A stretch of DNA of 64,000 nucleotides from contig JAFUTO010000010.1 of assembly GCA_017484205.1 (NCBI GenBank), positions 62,001-126,000 on the forward strand. Reading direction: 5' to 3'. A program made the translations under genes and the position numbers. Positions 36,556 through 45,019 of this stretch are shown piece after piece. The DNA comes from Bacilli bacterium. Its GTDB lineage: Bacteria > Bacillota_I > Bacilli_A > RF39 > UBA660. How positions within the stretch are numbered: the first letter of the stretch is position 1; the number at the start of each line of letters is the position of its first letter. A model generated the notes under the pieces. The model was not told where the DNA came from. It did no database searches and saw only the letters and a list, made by a program, of their open reading frames with translations.

Positions 36556-36582
36556 GCCACTGTTTTTTTACAGTGGTTTTTA
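36556..36582 (+). terminator. Terminator/attenuator between rpmH and rnpA
   Basis: CCACTGT, T loop, ACAGTGG, then TTTTT. It probably lowers rnpA expression relative to rpmH. Confidence 0.7.
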
Positions 36583-36598
36583 TTTCATGAGGTGAATT

Positions 36599-36946
36599 AT
36601 GAAAAAAATAAATATAATAAAAGAAAGTAAAGAATTTGATAGGATTATCCACAATAATAAACCTATAAAATACAAAGATTATATTATATATATAGAATAT
36701 ATAAATGATAATAATTACCATTTTGGTTTATCAGTAGGAAAAAAAATAGGAAATGCTGTTACAAGAAATAAAGTAAAAAGGCAATTAAAAAGTATAATTG
36801 ATAAAAATATCTATAAAAATGGATTTAATTGTATTATAATAGTAGGCAAGGGAATATTATCTAAATCGTATGAAGATATGAATAATAATTATAATATTGC
36901 CATAAAAGATTTAAATATAATTAAGGAGGATAATAATGAAAAATAA
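36599..36946 (+). CDS. rnpA: Ribonuclease P protein component
   Basis: Protein subunit of RNase P, which matures tRNA 5' ends with the catalytic RNA. Seen: family motif KKIGNAVTRNKVKRQLKSII near 49-68 and a preceding YHFGLSVGKK. The 115 residues are normal. GAGGTG lies 4 nt before the ATG. The 3' end overlaps yidC by 11 nt. A perfect DnaA box (TTATCCACA) lies in the coding sequence at 36645-36653. Confidence 0.95.
   Translation: MKKINIIKESKEFDRIIHNNKPIKYKDYIIYIEYINDNNYHFGLSVGKKIGNAVTRNKVKRQLKSIIDKNIYKNGFNCIIIVGKGILSKSYEDMNNNYNIAIKDLNIIKEDNNEK
36645..36653 (+). promoter_or_regulatory. Perfect DnaA box inside rnpA
   Basis: TTATCCACA at 36645-36653, about 320 bp from the perfect box in oriC. 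It may be an outlying origin or DnaA-titration site, or chance. Confidence 0.4.
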
Positions 36947-37862
36947 AAAAATAATATTTATTATATTATTAGCAATAATGATTTTTCCACTAACGGGATG
37001 TACTAAATATGTTAAAGATGGAAAAACAATTATTACAGAAGAAGAAACTGGTGAAAGATTAGTATCTAATATATTATGTAAACCTACTAAAGAAAGTATG
37101 CTTAACTTATATGAAAAATATGAAATAGATATTAGTAATTTACCAGAGTGTAATGATTTTAAAATAACATCAAATGGATATGAAGGTGTATGGACAACTA
37201 TATTTGTAAAACCATTAGCTTTAGGAATTATTAAATTGACAAGTTTAGTAAAAAATGCAGGTTTAGCAATTATAATAATTACATTTATAATAAGAGGAAT
37301 TTTATTTCCAATAACAAATAAAACAGCAATGCAATCAGAAATGATGAATAAAGCTAAACCAGAAATAGATAAGATAGAAAAAAAATATGCAAATAAAACT
37401 TCTCAACAAGATCAAATGGCGCATTCACAAGAAATAATGATGGTTTATAAAAAATATGGTATTAATCCAATGAGTGGTTGTATATTTGCTTTAATACAAA
37501 TTCCATTATTCTTTGCTTTCTATGAAGCAATGAATAGATTGCCATTAATATTTGAAGGAACATTCCTAGGTTTAGATTTAGGAATGAGTCCATTAAATGG
37601 TATAGCTAAAGGTAATTATTTTTACATATTGATAATTATTTTAGTTGTAATGATGACATTCTTATCATTTAAATTAAATAAAACAGCTAATACAGATGAT
37701 ATAAATGGAATTAGTATGAAAATGATGACAAATATGTCAATTGGCATGATTGCTATTGCGTCATTTACAATATCAACTTCAATAGCAATATATTGGATTT
37801 GTAATAGTAGTTTTACAGTACTACAAAATTTATTAGTAAAGAGAGGTAAGAAACATGCTTAA
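36936..37862 (+). CDS. yidC: Membrane protein insertase YidC/SpoIIIJ
   Basis: Inserts proteins into the membrane alone or with SecYEG. The lipoprotein signal peptide ends in LTGC at 20-23. A short ectodomain follows (about 24-85), then five transmembrane helices with the conserved Arg of the first core helix (IITFIIRGILFP near 118-129) and the cytoplasmic hairpin AMQSEMMNKAKPEIDKIEKK. 308 residues. In spore formers the origin-linked copy (SpoIIIJ) is also needed for forespore signalling. It overlaps rnpA by 11 nt and khpB by 8 nt. Confidence 0.94.
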   Translation: MKNKKIIFIILLAIMIFPLTGCTKYVKDGKTIITEEETGERLVSNILCKPTKESMLNLYEKYEIDISNLPECNDFKITSNGYEGVWTTIFVKPLALGIIKLTSLVKNAGLAIIIITFIIRGILFPITNKTAMQSEMMNKAKPEIDKIEKKYANKTSQQDQMAHSQEIMMVYKKYGINPMSGCIFALIQIPLFFAFYEAMNRLPLIFEGTFLGLDLGMSPLNGIAKGNYFYILIIILVVMMTFLSFKLNKTANTDDINGISMKMMTNMSIGMIAIASFTISTSIAIYWICNSSFTVLQNLLVKRGKKHA

Positions 37863-38454
37863 TGTTAGTTTATTTGAAGGAAAAACAAGGGAAGAGGCAG
37901 TTGAAAAAGCATTAGATTATTATAATTTAGATGAAGAATATTTATTAATAAAAGAATTAGAGTCAGAAGATGATTCAGTAAAAATTGAAGTTATAGATAA
38001 AGCAGATATAAAATTCTTTATTAAAGAATATTTATCTAAATTAAGTGAATTATTAAATATAGATATTAATACTGAAATAAGAGAAGTAGAGGGAAGTTAT
38101 AATGTAAAATTAGTATCATCAAATAATTCTATATTAATAGGTAAAGATGGAAGAACAATAGCGGCAATTCAAACATTACTTAGAAAATCATTAGAAAGTC
38201 AAGCACACCAACCTATTAAGGTAAATGTAGATGTAGCAAACTATAAAGAAAAAAATTTAAGAAGAATGACTTCTGAAATAAAGAAAATAGCATATGAAGT
38301 TAAAAAAACACATGTAGATGTTGAACTAGATCCAATGAATTCATATGAAAGAAGAGAAATACATAATATGGTTGATAAAATACCTAATGTTACTACAGAA
38401 AGTATAGGAGAAGGTCCAGCAAGACATATAGTAATAAAATATGTTGAAGAATAA
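37855..38454 (+). CDS. khpB: RNA-binding protein KhpB/Jag
   Basis: RNA-binding protein with an N-terminal Jag domain (LFEGKTREEAVEKALDYYNL, about 4-24), KH domain (VSSNNSILIGKDGRTIAAIQ near 87-106) and C-terminal R3H domain (MNSYERREIHNMVDKIPNV, about 162-180). With KhpA it binds many small RNAs and affects cell division and elongation in pneumococci. 199 residues, overlapping yidC by 8 nt, and ended by a terminator. Confidence 0.94.
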   Translation: MLNVSLFEGKTREEAVEKALDYYNLDEEYLLIKELESEDDSVKIEVIDKADIKFFIKEYLSKLSELLNIDINTEIREVEGSYNVKLVSSNNSILIGKDGRTIAAIQTLLRKSLESQAHQPIKVNVDVANYKEKNLRRMTSEIKKIAYEVKKTHVDVELDPMNSYERREIHNMVDKIPNVTTESIGEGPARHIVIKYVEE

Positions 38455-38478
38455 GATAGGTTACTATCTTTTTTTTTA
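38453..38478 (+). terminator. Intrinsic terminator of the rpmH-khpB operon
   Basis: AAGATAG, loop GTTA, CTATCTT and eight further T, at the khpB stop. Confidence 0.75.
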
Positions 38479-38499
38479 TAAAATATATATAAAAATAAA

Positions 38500-38528
38500 T
38501 TTACTTATCATAATATAAATGATATAAT
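38500..38528 (+). promoter_or_regulatory. Promoter for the HD-domain protein gene and mnmE
   Basis: -35 TTTACT (38500-38505), 17-nt spacer, extended -10 TGATATAAT ending at 38528. Confidence 0.5.
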
Positions 38529-38551
38529 TATTGTGCTCGTGGAGTGATAAT

Positions 38552-39259
38552 ATGAAAAAAGAATATACAATAAAATTTATAGATTATGATGGAAAATTAT
38601 TAAAAAAAGAAAAGGTAGAAGAAGGTAAAATAGTTCATTTTTTTATACCAAAAAGAGAATTTTATAGATTTATTGGTTGGAAACCTACATTTTTACCTAG
38701 AGCTTTAAAAGATATGGAATATAAAGCTAAATATAAACCAAAAAAAGATTATGACAAAAATGGTGTTCCAGATGAAGTAGAATTTTTAAAAATTGTAGAA
38801 CCTATATTAAATAATAAAGAATTTTTAAAAAGATTAAATTATAAACATCATGGTAAAACTAGTGTTTATGAACATTCATTCGCAGTATCTTATTATGCTT
38901 ATATGATGGCAAAAAAATTGCATTTAAAAGAAGAAAAAGTAAAAAATACAGCAATTGCAGGAATGTTACATGATTTTTATTATAATGATTGGACTAAAAA
39001 TAAAGAAAAAAGACCATTATTTAAAAAACATGGATTTGTTCATGCAGGTGAAGCTAAAGAAAATAGTCTAAAACATTTTCCAAAACTTATGAATAAACGT
39101 ATAACAAATTCAATAGAAAGACATATGTTTCCTTTAAACATAATACCACCGAAGCACATAGAAGGTTGGTTAGTTACTTTATCAGATAAATATGTTTCAT
39201 TAGATGTAATAAGAAATTATAAAATTTTATTATCATTTTTCTTTAAAAAATATCAGTAG
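38552..39259 (+). CDS. HD-domain hydrolase with N-terminal InlB B-repeat-like module
   Basis: A 235-residue protein of unusual composition. Residues 4-61 resemble an InlB B-repeat/MucBP-type beta module (YTIKFIDYDGKLLKKEKV, FYRFIGWKP, YKAKYKP). Residues 67-78 (DYDKNGVPDEVE) form an EF-hand/thrombospondin-3-like calcium loop. From about 95 there is an HD phosphohydrolase domain: YEHSF with His108, MLHDF with His140/Asp141, ERHMF with His191 and SDKY with Asp212. No signal peptide is seen, although the N-terminal modules are usually extracellular. GGAG precedes the start at 38552. mnmE follows after 10 bp, so expression is shared. Substrate unknown. Confidence 0.7.
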   Translation: MKKEYTIKFIDYDGKLLKKEKVEEGKIVHFFIPKREFYRFIGWKPTFLPRALKDMEYKAKYKPKKDYDKNGVPDEVEFLKIVEPILNNKEFLKRLNYKHHGKTSVYEHSFAVSYYAYMMAKKLHLKEEKVKNTAIAGMLHDFYYNDWTKNKEKRPLFKKHGFVHAGEAKENSLKHFPKLMNKRITNSIERHMFPLNIIPPKHIEGWLVTLSDKYVSLDVIRNYKILLSFFFKKYQ

Positions 39260-39269
39260 GAGGTGTTAT

Positions 39270-40619
39270 ATGAATGATACAATAGCTGCAATATCCACAG
39301 CTTTAGGTGTAGGAGCTATTTCAATAATAAGGGTAAGTGGTCCTGATTCTATAAAAATAGTTAATAATATTTTTAAAGGAGAAAATTTGAATAAAGCACC
39401 TACACACACTATACACTATGGGCATATAATAGAGAAGACTAATGTAATTGATGAAGTCTTAGTTTCTATATTTAAATCACCTAAGACTTTTACTACAGAG
39501 GATATAGTAGAAATAAATGCTCACGGAAGTATAGCTACTACTAATAAAATATTGGAATTATTATTGGAAAATGGGTGTAGACTAGCAGAACCTGGTGAAT
39601 TTACAAAACGAGCATATATGAATGGAAGAATAGATTTATTAGAAGCAGAAGGTGTGATGGATCTTATAAATGCTAAAAGTGAAAAGGCAAGAAAACTTGC
39701 TATAAATCAAATGGATGGAAAATTATCATTATTAATTAGAAATTTAAGACAAGATATATTAGAAACGTTGGCTAATATTGAGGTTAATATAGACTATCCT
39801 GAATATGAGGATATACTAGAACTAACAATAAATGATTTAAAACCAAAAATTGATAATATAGAGAAAAAAATAGAAGAATTATTATCTAACAGTGAAAATG
39901 GTAAAATAATAAAAGAAGGAATAAAAGTTGCAATTTTAGGTAAACCGAATGTTGGTAAAAGTAGTTTACTTAATTCGATATTAAATGAAGATAAAGCAAT
40001 AGTTACTGATATAAAAGGAACAACACGAGATTATGTTGAAGGAAGTATTTATTTAAATGGAATACCTCTTAATTTTATAGATACAGCAGGAATAAGAAAA
40101 ACAGAAGATATCGTAGAAAAAATAGGTGTCGATAAAAGTATTAAATTAATAGAAGAAGCTGATTTAATCTTATTTTTATTAAATAATAATGAAAAAGTTA
40201 GTAAAGAAGAAAAAGAGTTAATTGAAAAAATAAAAAATAAAAAACATATTATTATTGTAAATAAAATAGATTTAGATAAAAATATAGATATAGATAATGA
40301 ATTAAATCCTATATACATATCTACTTTGAATAAAAAAGGTATAGAAGAAATACTTAATAGGATAAAAGAATTATTTAATTTAGGAAAATTAGAAACAGAA
40401 GATTTAACATATATTTCTAATGCAAGATCAATATCTATATTAAAAGAAGCATTAAAAAGAATAGAAGATGTAAGAAATGGTATAAAAAATAATATGCCAA
40501 TTGATATGGTAGAAATAGATATAAAAGAAATATGGAATCTATTAGGAACTATTATTGGTGAAACATACGAAGATGAGTTAATAAATCAATTATTTAGTCA
40601 ATTTTGTTTAGGTAAATAG
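39270..40619 (+). CDS. mnmE: tRNA modification GTPase MnmE
   Basis: With MnmG installs the 5-carboxymethylaminomethyl (or aminomethyl) group on U34 of several tRNAs. N-terminal folate-binding domain (AAISTALGVGAISIIRVSG near 5-23), G domain with AILGKPNVGKSSLLNS near 221-236, DIKGTTRDY near 246, DTAGIR near 270 and NKID near 331, and the C-terminal catalytic Cys motif FCLGK at 445-449. 449 residues. Partner mnmG lies 0.9 kb downstream. Confidence 0.97.
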   Translation: MNDTIAAISTALGVGAISIIRVSGPDSIKIVNNIFKGENLNKAPTHTIHYGHIIEKTNVIDEVLVSIFKSPKTFTTEDIVEINAHGSIATTNKILELLLENGCRLAEPGEFTKRAYMNGRIDLLEAEGVMDLINAKSEKARKLAINQMDGKLSLLIRNLRQDILETLANIEVNIDYPEYEDILELTINDLKPKIDNIEKKIEELLSNSENGKIIKEGIKVAILGKPNVGKSSLLNSILNEDKAIVTDIKGTTRDYVEGSIYLNGIPLNFIDTAGIRKTEDIVEKIGVDKSIKLIEEADLILFLLNNNEKVSKEEKELIEKIKNKKHIIIVNKIDLDKNIDIDNELNPIYISTLNKKGIEEILNRIKELFNLGKLETEDLTYISNARSISILKEALKRIEDVRNGIKNNMPIDMVEIDIKEIWNLLGTIIGETYEDELINQLFSQFCLGK

Positions 40620-40628
40620 GTGATTGAA

Positions 40629-41420
40629 ATGTATGATTGGTTTGTTAGCCAAACTATAATTATAAAGACATTACTAGCAAGTTTATTTACTTTTGGTTTA
40701 ACTACATTAGGATCTAGTATTGTCTTTTTCTTTAAAAAAGTAAATAAAACATTTATGGATGGAATGTTATCATTAGCCGCAGGAATAATGTTAGCGGCAG
40801 CCTTTTGGTCATTACTAGAACCAGGAATATCTTTAGCTCAAACATTAAAGTTTAATGGTTGGTTAATAGCATTGATTGGAGTTATGTCCGGTGGTTTATT
40901 ACTTTATTTGGGCGATGCAATATATGATAGTCATAGTATAAGTAGAGATTCTACTAAAAATAAAAGAATAGCAATGCTTATCTTTTCTATAACTATTCAT
41001 AATATCCCTGAAGGATTGGCTGTGGGAGTAGCTTTTGGTTCTTTAAAATATAATATTCCAGGTGCTACATTATTGGCGGCAGTATCTTTAGCAGTTGGTA
41101 TAGGTATTCAAAATTTTCCAGAAGGAAGTGCAATAAGTTTACCTTTAAGAAGAGAAGGTTATTCTAGATTTAAATCATTTATAATAGGATCTTTAAGTGG
41201 TATAGTAGAACCAATTGCTGCTGTTATAGGTGCAATATTAGTTTTAAAAACTAGATATATTTTACCTTTCTTTTTAACATTTGCAGCAGGAGCAATGATA
41301 TATGTAGTTACTAAAGAAATAATCCCAGAGAGTCAACAAAATGAGAAAAAAGATTTGATGACAATATTTACTATTATAGGATTTACAATTATGATGGTGC
41401 TAGATGTTGCGTTAGGATAA
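40629..41420 (+). CDS. ZIP-family metal transporter (ZupT/GufA-like)
   Basis: Predicted divalent-metal (zinc, iron or manganese) transporter in the membrane. 263 residues with about eight hydrophobic segments. The paired metal-binding helices are visible: HNIPEGLAVGVAFG near 121-134 and IQNFPEGSAISLPL near 157-170. No His-rich cytoplasmic loop is seen. I start at 40629 because AGGTGATT sits just before that ATG; the in-frame GTG at 40620 abuts the mnmE stop. It is inserted between mnmE and mnmG, which are usually adjacent. Confidence 0.9.
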   Translation: MYDWFVSQTIIIKTLLASLFTFGLTTLGSSIVFFFKKVNKTFMDGMLSLAAGIMLAAAFWSLLEPGISLAQTLKFNGWLIALIGVMSGGLLLYLGDAIYDSHSISRDSTKNKRIAMLIFSITIHNIPEGLAVGVAFGSLKYNIPGATLLAAVSLAVGIGIQNFPEGSAISLPLRREGYSRFKSFIIGSLSGIVEPIAAVIGAILVLKTRYILPFFLTFAAGAMIYVVTKEIIPESQQNEKKDLMTIFTIIGFTIMMVLDVALG

Positions 41421-41440
41421 GTCGTTTATGCGACTTTTTA
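41419..41440 (+). terminator. Intrinsic terminator after the ZIP transporter gene
   Basis: AAGTCG, loop TTTATG, CGACTT and T run, starting at the stop codon. Confidence 0.7.
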
Positions 41441-41457
41441 TTTTATATAATTTTTCA

Positions 41458-41486
41458 TTGTTAAAAACAAATAATTATAGTATAAT
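41458..41486 (+). promoter_or_regulatory. Promoter for mnmG-rsmG
   Basis: -35 TTGTTA (41458-41463), 17-nt spacer, -10 TATAAT (41481-41486). Confidence 0.65.
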
Positions 41487-41513
41487 ACTTTTGGTTAAAA
41501 AGGAGGTGTATTT

Positions 41514-43406
41514 ATGAATTATGATGTGATAGTAGTAGGCGGTGGTCATGCTGGATGTGAAGCATGCTTAGCAACATCTAAAATAGGGCATAAAACACTA
41601 TTAATAACAGGTAATATCAAAAATATAGCAGATATGCCATGTAATCCATCAATAGGTGGATCGGCTAAAGGAATCGTTGTTAGAGAAATAGATGCTTTAG
41701 GTGGAATGATGGGAAAATGTGCTGATGAAGGTCAAATTCAAATAAAAATGTTAAATTCAGCAAAAGGTCCCGCAGTACAAGCTTTAAGAGCTCAAGCAGA
41801 TAAAGTGACATATCCACAAAAAATGTATGAAAAATTAAAAAATAGTCCTAATTTAGATATAAAAGAATCATTAGTAGAGGACTTAATAGTAGAAAATAAT
41901 GAGATTAAAGGAGTTATTTTAGAAGATGGTACAAAAGTATCTTCTAAAGCAGTTATATTAACTACAGGAACTTATCTTAAAGCAGATATATTAGTTGGAT
42001 CTACAAGAACAAGACAAGGTCCACATGGTGAAAGACCAAGTATGCATTTATCGGATAATTTAGAAAAATTAGGGTTCAAGATTGTTAGACTTAAGACAGG
42101 TACTCCTCCAAGAGTTGAAAAAAATAGTATTAATTATGAGAAAACAAAACTAGAATTAGGTGATGATGTATTTCATACGTTTAGTTTTGATGATAAACCT
42201 AACTATAAAATAGAGGATCAAATACCATGCCATTTAGTTTACACAAATGAAAATACACATAAAATAATAAGAGATAATTTAAGTAAAGCCAGTATGTATG
42301 GTGGATTGGATGATATTAAAGGTGTAGGACCTAGGTATTGTCCATCAATAGAAGACAAAATTGTTAGATTTGCAGATAAAGAAAGGCACCAATTGTTTTT
42401 AGAACCAGAAAGCAAAATATCTAATGATGAAACATATGGAAATACTATTTATATTCAAGGATTTTCAACTTCTATGCCTCATGATATTCAAGAAAAGATG
42501 GTACATAGTTTAGTTGGTTTAGAGAATGCAAAAATATTAAAATACGCATATGCAATTGAATATGATGCAATTTATCCTACTCAACTAAAGCAATCTTTAG
42601 AAACAAAACTAATTAGTGGACTATTTACAGCAGGTCAAATAAATGGTACAAGTGGTTATGAAGAGGCAGCTTGCCAAGGTTTAATTGCTGGTATAAATGC
42701 TTCTTTAAAACTAAAGGGTAAAGACCCATTAATATTAGGTAGAGATGAAGCGTATATAGGTGTTTTAATTGATGATTTAGTAACAAAAGGTGTAAGAGAT
42801 CCTTATAGATTACTTACTTCAAGGGCAGAATATAGATTATTATTAAGACATGATAATGCAGATTTGAGACTTAGAAAATATGGTTATGAGGTAGGGTTAA
42901 TAAATGAAGAACAATATAAAAAATTAAATACTAAAATAGATAATATGGTAAAATTAAAAGAATATTTAAAAAACAATAAATTAACTCCAACTGTAAAAAC
43001 TAATGAATTTTTAAAATCAATTGGTTCAACTATATTAAAAGATGGTATAACATTATATGATTTATTAAGAAGACCAGAAGTAACAATGGATATATTAGAA
43101 CAAGTTATAGAAATTCCATTTGATAATGAAGTAAAAGAGCAAGTAGAAATTAGTATAAAATATGAAGGTTATATTGTTAAGGCACGCAAAGAAGCTGATA
43201 AAATGAAAGATTTAGACAATAAATCTATACCAGAAGATATTGATTATAATAAAATTCATAATTTAGCAAGCGAAGCTAAACAAAAACTCAATGAGGTTAG
43301 ACCAACTTCTTTAGGTCAAGCATTAAGAATTAGTGGTGTTAATCCTACAGATATTTCATTAATAATGATATATTTAAAAAAGGAGTATCATTATGACCAT
43401 AAATGA
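41514..43406 (+). CDS. mnmG: tRNA uridine 5-carboxymethylaminomethyl modification enzyme MnmG
   Basis: FAD-dependent partner of MnmE. Dinucleotide motif VVGGGHAGCEACLA near 7-20, CNPSIGGSAKGIVVREIDAL near 43-62, and TSGYEEAACQGLIAGINA near 379-396. The C-terminal helical domain mediates contact with MnmE. Length (630) is standard. GGAGGTG lies 7 nt before the ATG. It overlaps rsmG by 14 nt, the classic gidA-gidB pair. Confidence 0.97.
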   Translation: MNYDVIVVGGGHAGCEACLATSKIGHKTLLITGNIKNIADMPCNPSIGGSAKGIVVREIDALGGMMGKCADEGQIQIKMLNSAKGPAVQALRAQADKVTYPQKMYEKLKNSPNLDIKESLVEDLIVENNEIKGVILEDGTKVSSKAVILTTGTYLKADILVGSTRTRQGPHGERPSMHLSDNLEKLGFKIVRLKTGTPPRVEKNSINYEKTKLELGDDVFHTFSFDDKPNYKIEDQIPCHLVYTNENTHKIIRDNLSKASMYGGLDDIKGVGPRYCPSIEDKIVRFADKERHQLFLEPESKISNDETYGNTIYIQGFSTSMPHDIQEKMVHSLVGLENAKILKYAYAIEYDAIYPTQLKQSLETKLISGLFTAGQINGTSGYEEAACQGLIAGINASLKLKGKDPLILGRDEAYIGVLIDDLVTKGVRDPYRLLTSRAEYRLLLRHDNADLRLRKYGYEVGLINEEQYKKLNTKIDNMVKLKEYLKNNKLTPTVKTNEFLKSIGSTILKDGITLYDLLRRPEVTMDILEQVIEIPFDNEVKEQVEISIKYEGYIVKARKEADKMKDLDNKSIPEDIDYNKIHNLASEAKQKLNEVRPTSLGQALRISGVNPTDISLIMIYLKKEYHYDHK

Positions 43407-44094
43407 TTTTATTATAGAATTAGAAAAATTAGGAATTAAAATAAATGAAGAAAAATTAAATAAGTTAGAAAGATACTATGAATTATTAGTTGAATGGAAT
43501 GAAAAGATGAACCTTACTGGTATAACAAAAAAAGAAGATGTTTATCTAAAACATTTCTATGATAGTTTAACTTTAATAAAAATAGTTGATTTAAATAGTA
43601 TCCAAACATTATGTGATATTGGAACAGGGGCTGGTTTTCCAGGATTAGTAATAAAAATAGTATTTCCTAGTATTAAAATAACTTTAGTTGATTCACTTAA
43701 TAAAAGAATAACTTTCTTAAATGAAGTAATAAAAGAATTAAAATTAGAAAAAATTGATACAATACATGCAAGAATAGAAGAATATGGTGTTAAAAATAGG
43801 GAATTATATGATTTAGTAGTTGCAAGAGCAGTCGCTAGTTTACCGATGCTTTTAGAATATGCCATACCTTTAGTCAAAGTTAACGGTTATTTTGTAGCAA
43901 TGAAAGGTAATAATGATGAATTTAATAGTATTAATAATTGTTTAAAGAAATTAAATATTAGGATAGATAACAATATTAGTTTTCAATTACCTTATGAAAA
44001 TAGTAATAGATTATTAATATTATTTAAAAAAGAATCAGTTACTAATAAAAAATATCCTAGAAAGTTTGTTGAAATAAAAAATAAACCACTATAA
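43393..44094 (+). CDS. rsmG: 16S rRNA m7G527 methyltransferase RsmG
   Basis: Methylates G527 of 16S rRNA; loss gives low-level streptomycin resistance in other bacteria. SAM motif LCDIGTGAGFPGLVIKI near 74-90, DSLNKRITFLNEV near 100-112 and VVARAVASLPMLLEYAIP near 138-155. 233 residues, normal for Bacillota. Start codon lies within mnmG. The gene ends at a strong terminator, after which the accessory island begins on the opposite strand. Confidence 0.96.
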   Translation: MTINDFIIELEKLGIKINEEKLNKLERYYELLVEWNEKMNLTGITKKEDVYLKHFYDSLTLIKIVDLNSIQTLCDIGTGAGFPGLVIKIVFPSIKITLVDSLNKRITFLNEVIKELKLEKIDTIHARIEEYGVKNRELYDLVVARAVASLPMLLEYAIPLVKVNGYFVAMKGNNDEFNSINNCLKKLNIRIDNNISFQLPYENSNRLLILFKKESVTNKKYPRKFVEIKNKPL

Positions 44095-44124
44095 AGACAA
44101 GGCTTTAACCTTGTCTTTTTTTTT
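44093..44124 (+). terminator. Intrinsic terminator of mnmG-rsmG
   Basis: AAAGACAAGG, loop CTTTAA, CCTTGTCTTT and further T. It overlaps the 3' end of the convergent glycosyltransferase gene. Confidence 0.8.
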
Positions 44125-45019
44125 CGAATTTTTCTAAAAAATTTTTAAACTTGATATCAGGATATTTATCAAATCTTGCATAAATTATTTCATACTTTTC
44201 TTTCTCATAGAATAAACTTTCATATTTTAAATAATCTTTATATAAATCTTTACTCCATTCTATAATTTTATTATTTTTGTTTTCTAAACAATATCTTCTA
44301 AACATAAACCCAAAAGAGTCCAACGCTAAAAAACTTATATTTCTCTTATTAAAGTTTCTTTTTTCTCCCTCAATAATTGCCCAATGCATATTATATGCAT
44401 ACCATTTTAAACTTTCTAGATGATAATTATCATCTTTCCTTGTTATTGAATTTTTATTATTTTTATATAAATATATATCATCATTTGAAAATAATAATTT
44501 AGGATTAGCAAGTAATACTAGCTGATTAAATGCATTGTCTTCACTACTTCTAGTATCATTAAACTTAATTTTATTTTTTTCTAGGAACTCTCTTTTATAT
44601 ATTTTTCCATGTAAGCATCCTTGATGATTATTTGAAATAAAATAACCACCATTTTCTTCTTCATACATCATTCCACAAACCATGTCAGCATCATTATCTT
44701 TAGCAATGTTATATATATTTTCAATAGAAAAAGGATCAAAGAATACATCATTACTATCAATAAATATAATATATTTTCCATTAGAATTATCAATTCCAAT
44801 TTGTCTAGCAGTACCGGGACCACTATTTTTTTCTAGTTTTAATTCTTTAATATTAATTTTATTTTTAAATAATTCTATCTCTTTATGATAATCATTTTCA
44901 GAAAAGTCATTAACTATATATACATTAAACAACTCTTTTATATTTTGTAGACAAATACTTAAAAGAGTTTTATTAATAGTATCATGAGCATTGTATGCTG
45001 GAATAATTATATCAATCAT
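44105..45019 (-). CDS. Family 2 glycosyltransferase (copy 1, altered DxD)
   Basis: GT-A fold glycosyltransferase of 304 residues. N terminus IDIIIPAYNAHDTI is the family-2 nucleotide-sugar start. KNSGPGTARQ near 60-69 and the metal motif region IIFIDSNDVF near 78-87 follow, where the expected DSD reads DSN. The acceptor-side ED of RSSEDNAFN is at about 157-165. No membrane segment, so it is probably cytosolic. The upstream paralogue shares long identical DNA stretches, indicating tandem duplication. It overlaps that gene by 4 nt. Donor and acceptor are unknown; an adjacent Asn/Ser/Thr-rich protein is a candidate acceptor (inference). Confidence 0.85.
   Translation of the reverse strand: MIDIIIPAYNAHDTINKTLLSICLQNIKELFNVYIVNDFSENDYHKEIELFKNKINIKELKLEKNSGPGTARQIGIDNSNGKYIIFIDSNDVFFDPFSIENIYNIAKDNDADMVCGMMYEEENGGYFISNNHQGCLHGKIYKREFLEKNKIKFNDTRSSEDNAFNQLVLLANPKLLFSNDDIYLYKNNKNSITRKDDNYHLESLKWYAYNMHWAIIEGEKRNFNKRNISFLALDSFGFMFRRYCLENKNNKIIEWSKDLYKDYLKYESLFYEKEKYEIIYARFDKYPDIKFKNFLEKFEKKRQG

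Noticed and set aside
38531-38546. TTGTGCTCGTGGAGTG upstream of the HD-domain gene, sharing GCTCGTGGA with the parS-like repeat
   Set aside because: Only nine bases match and they overlap the ribosome-binding site; not enough to call a seventh site.
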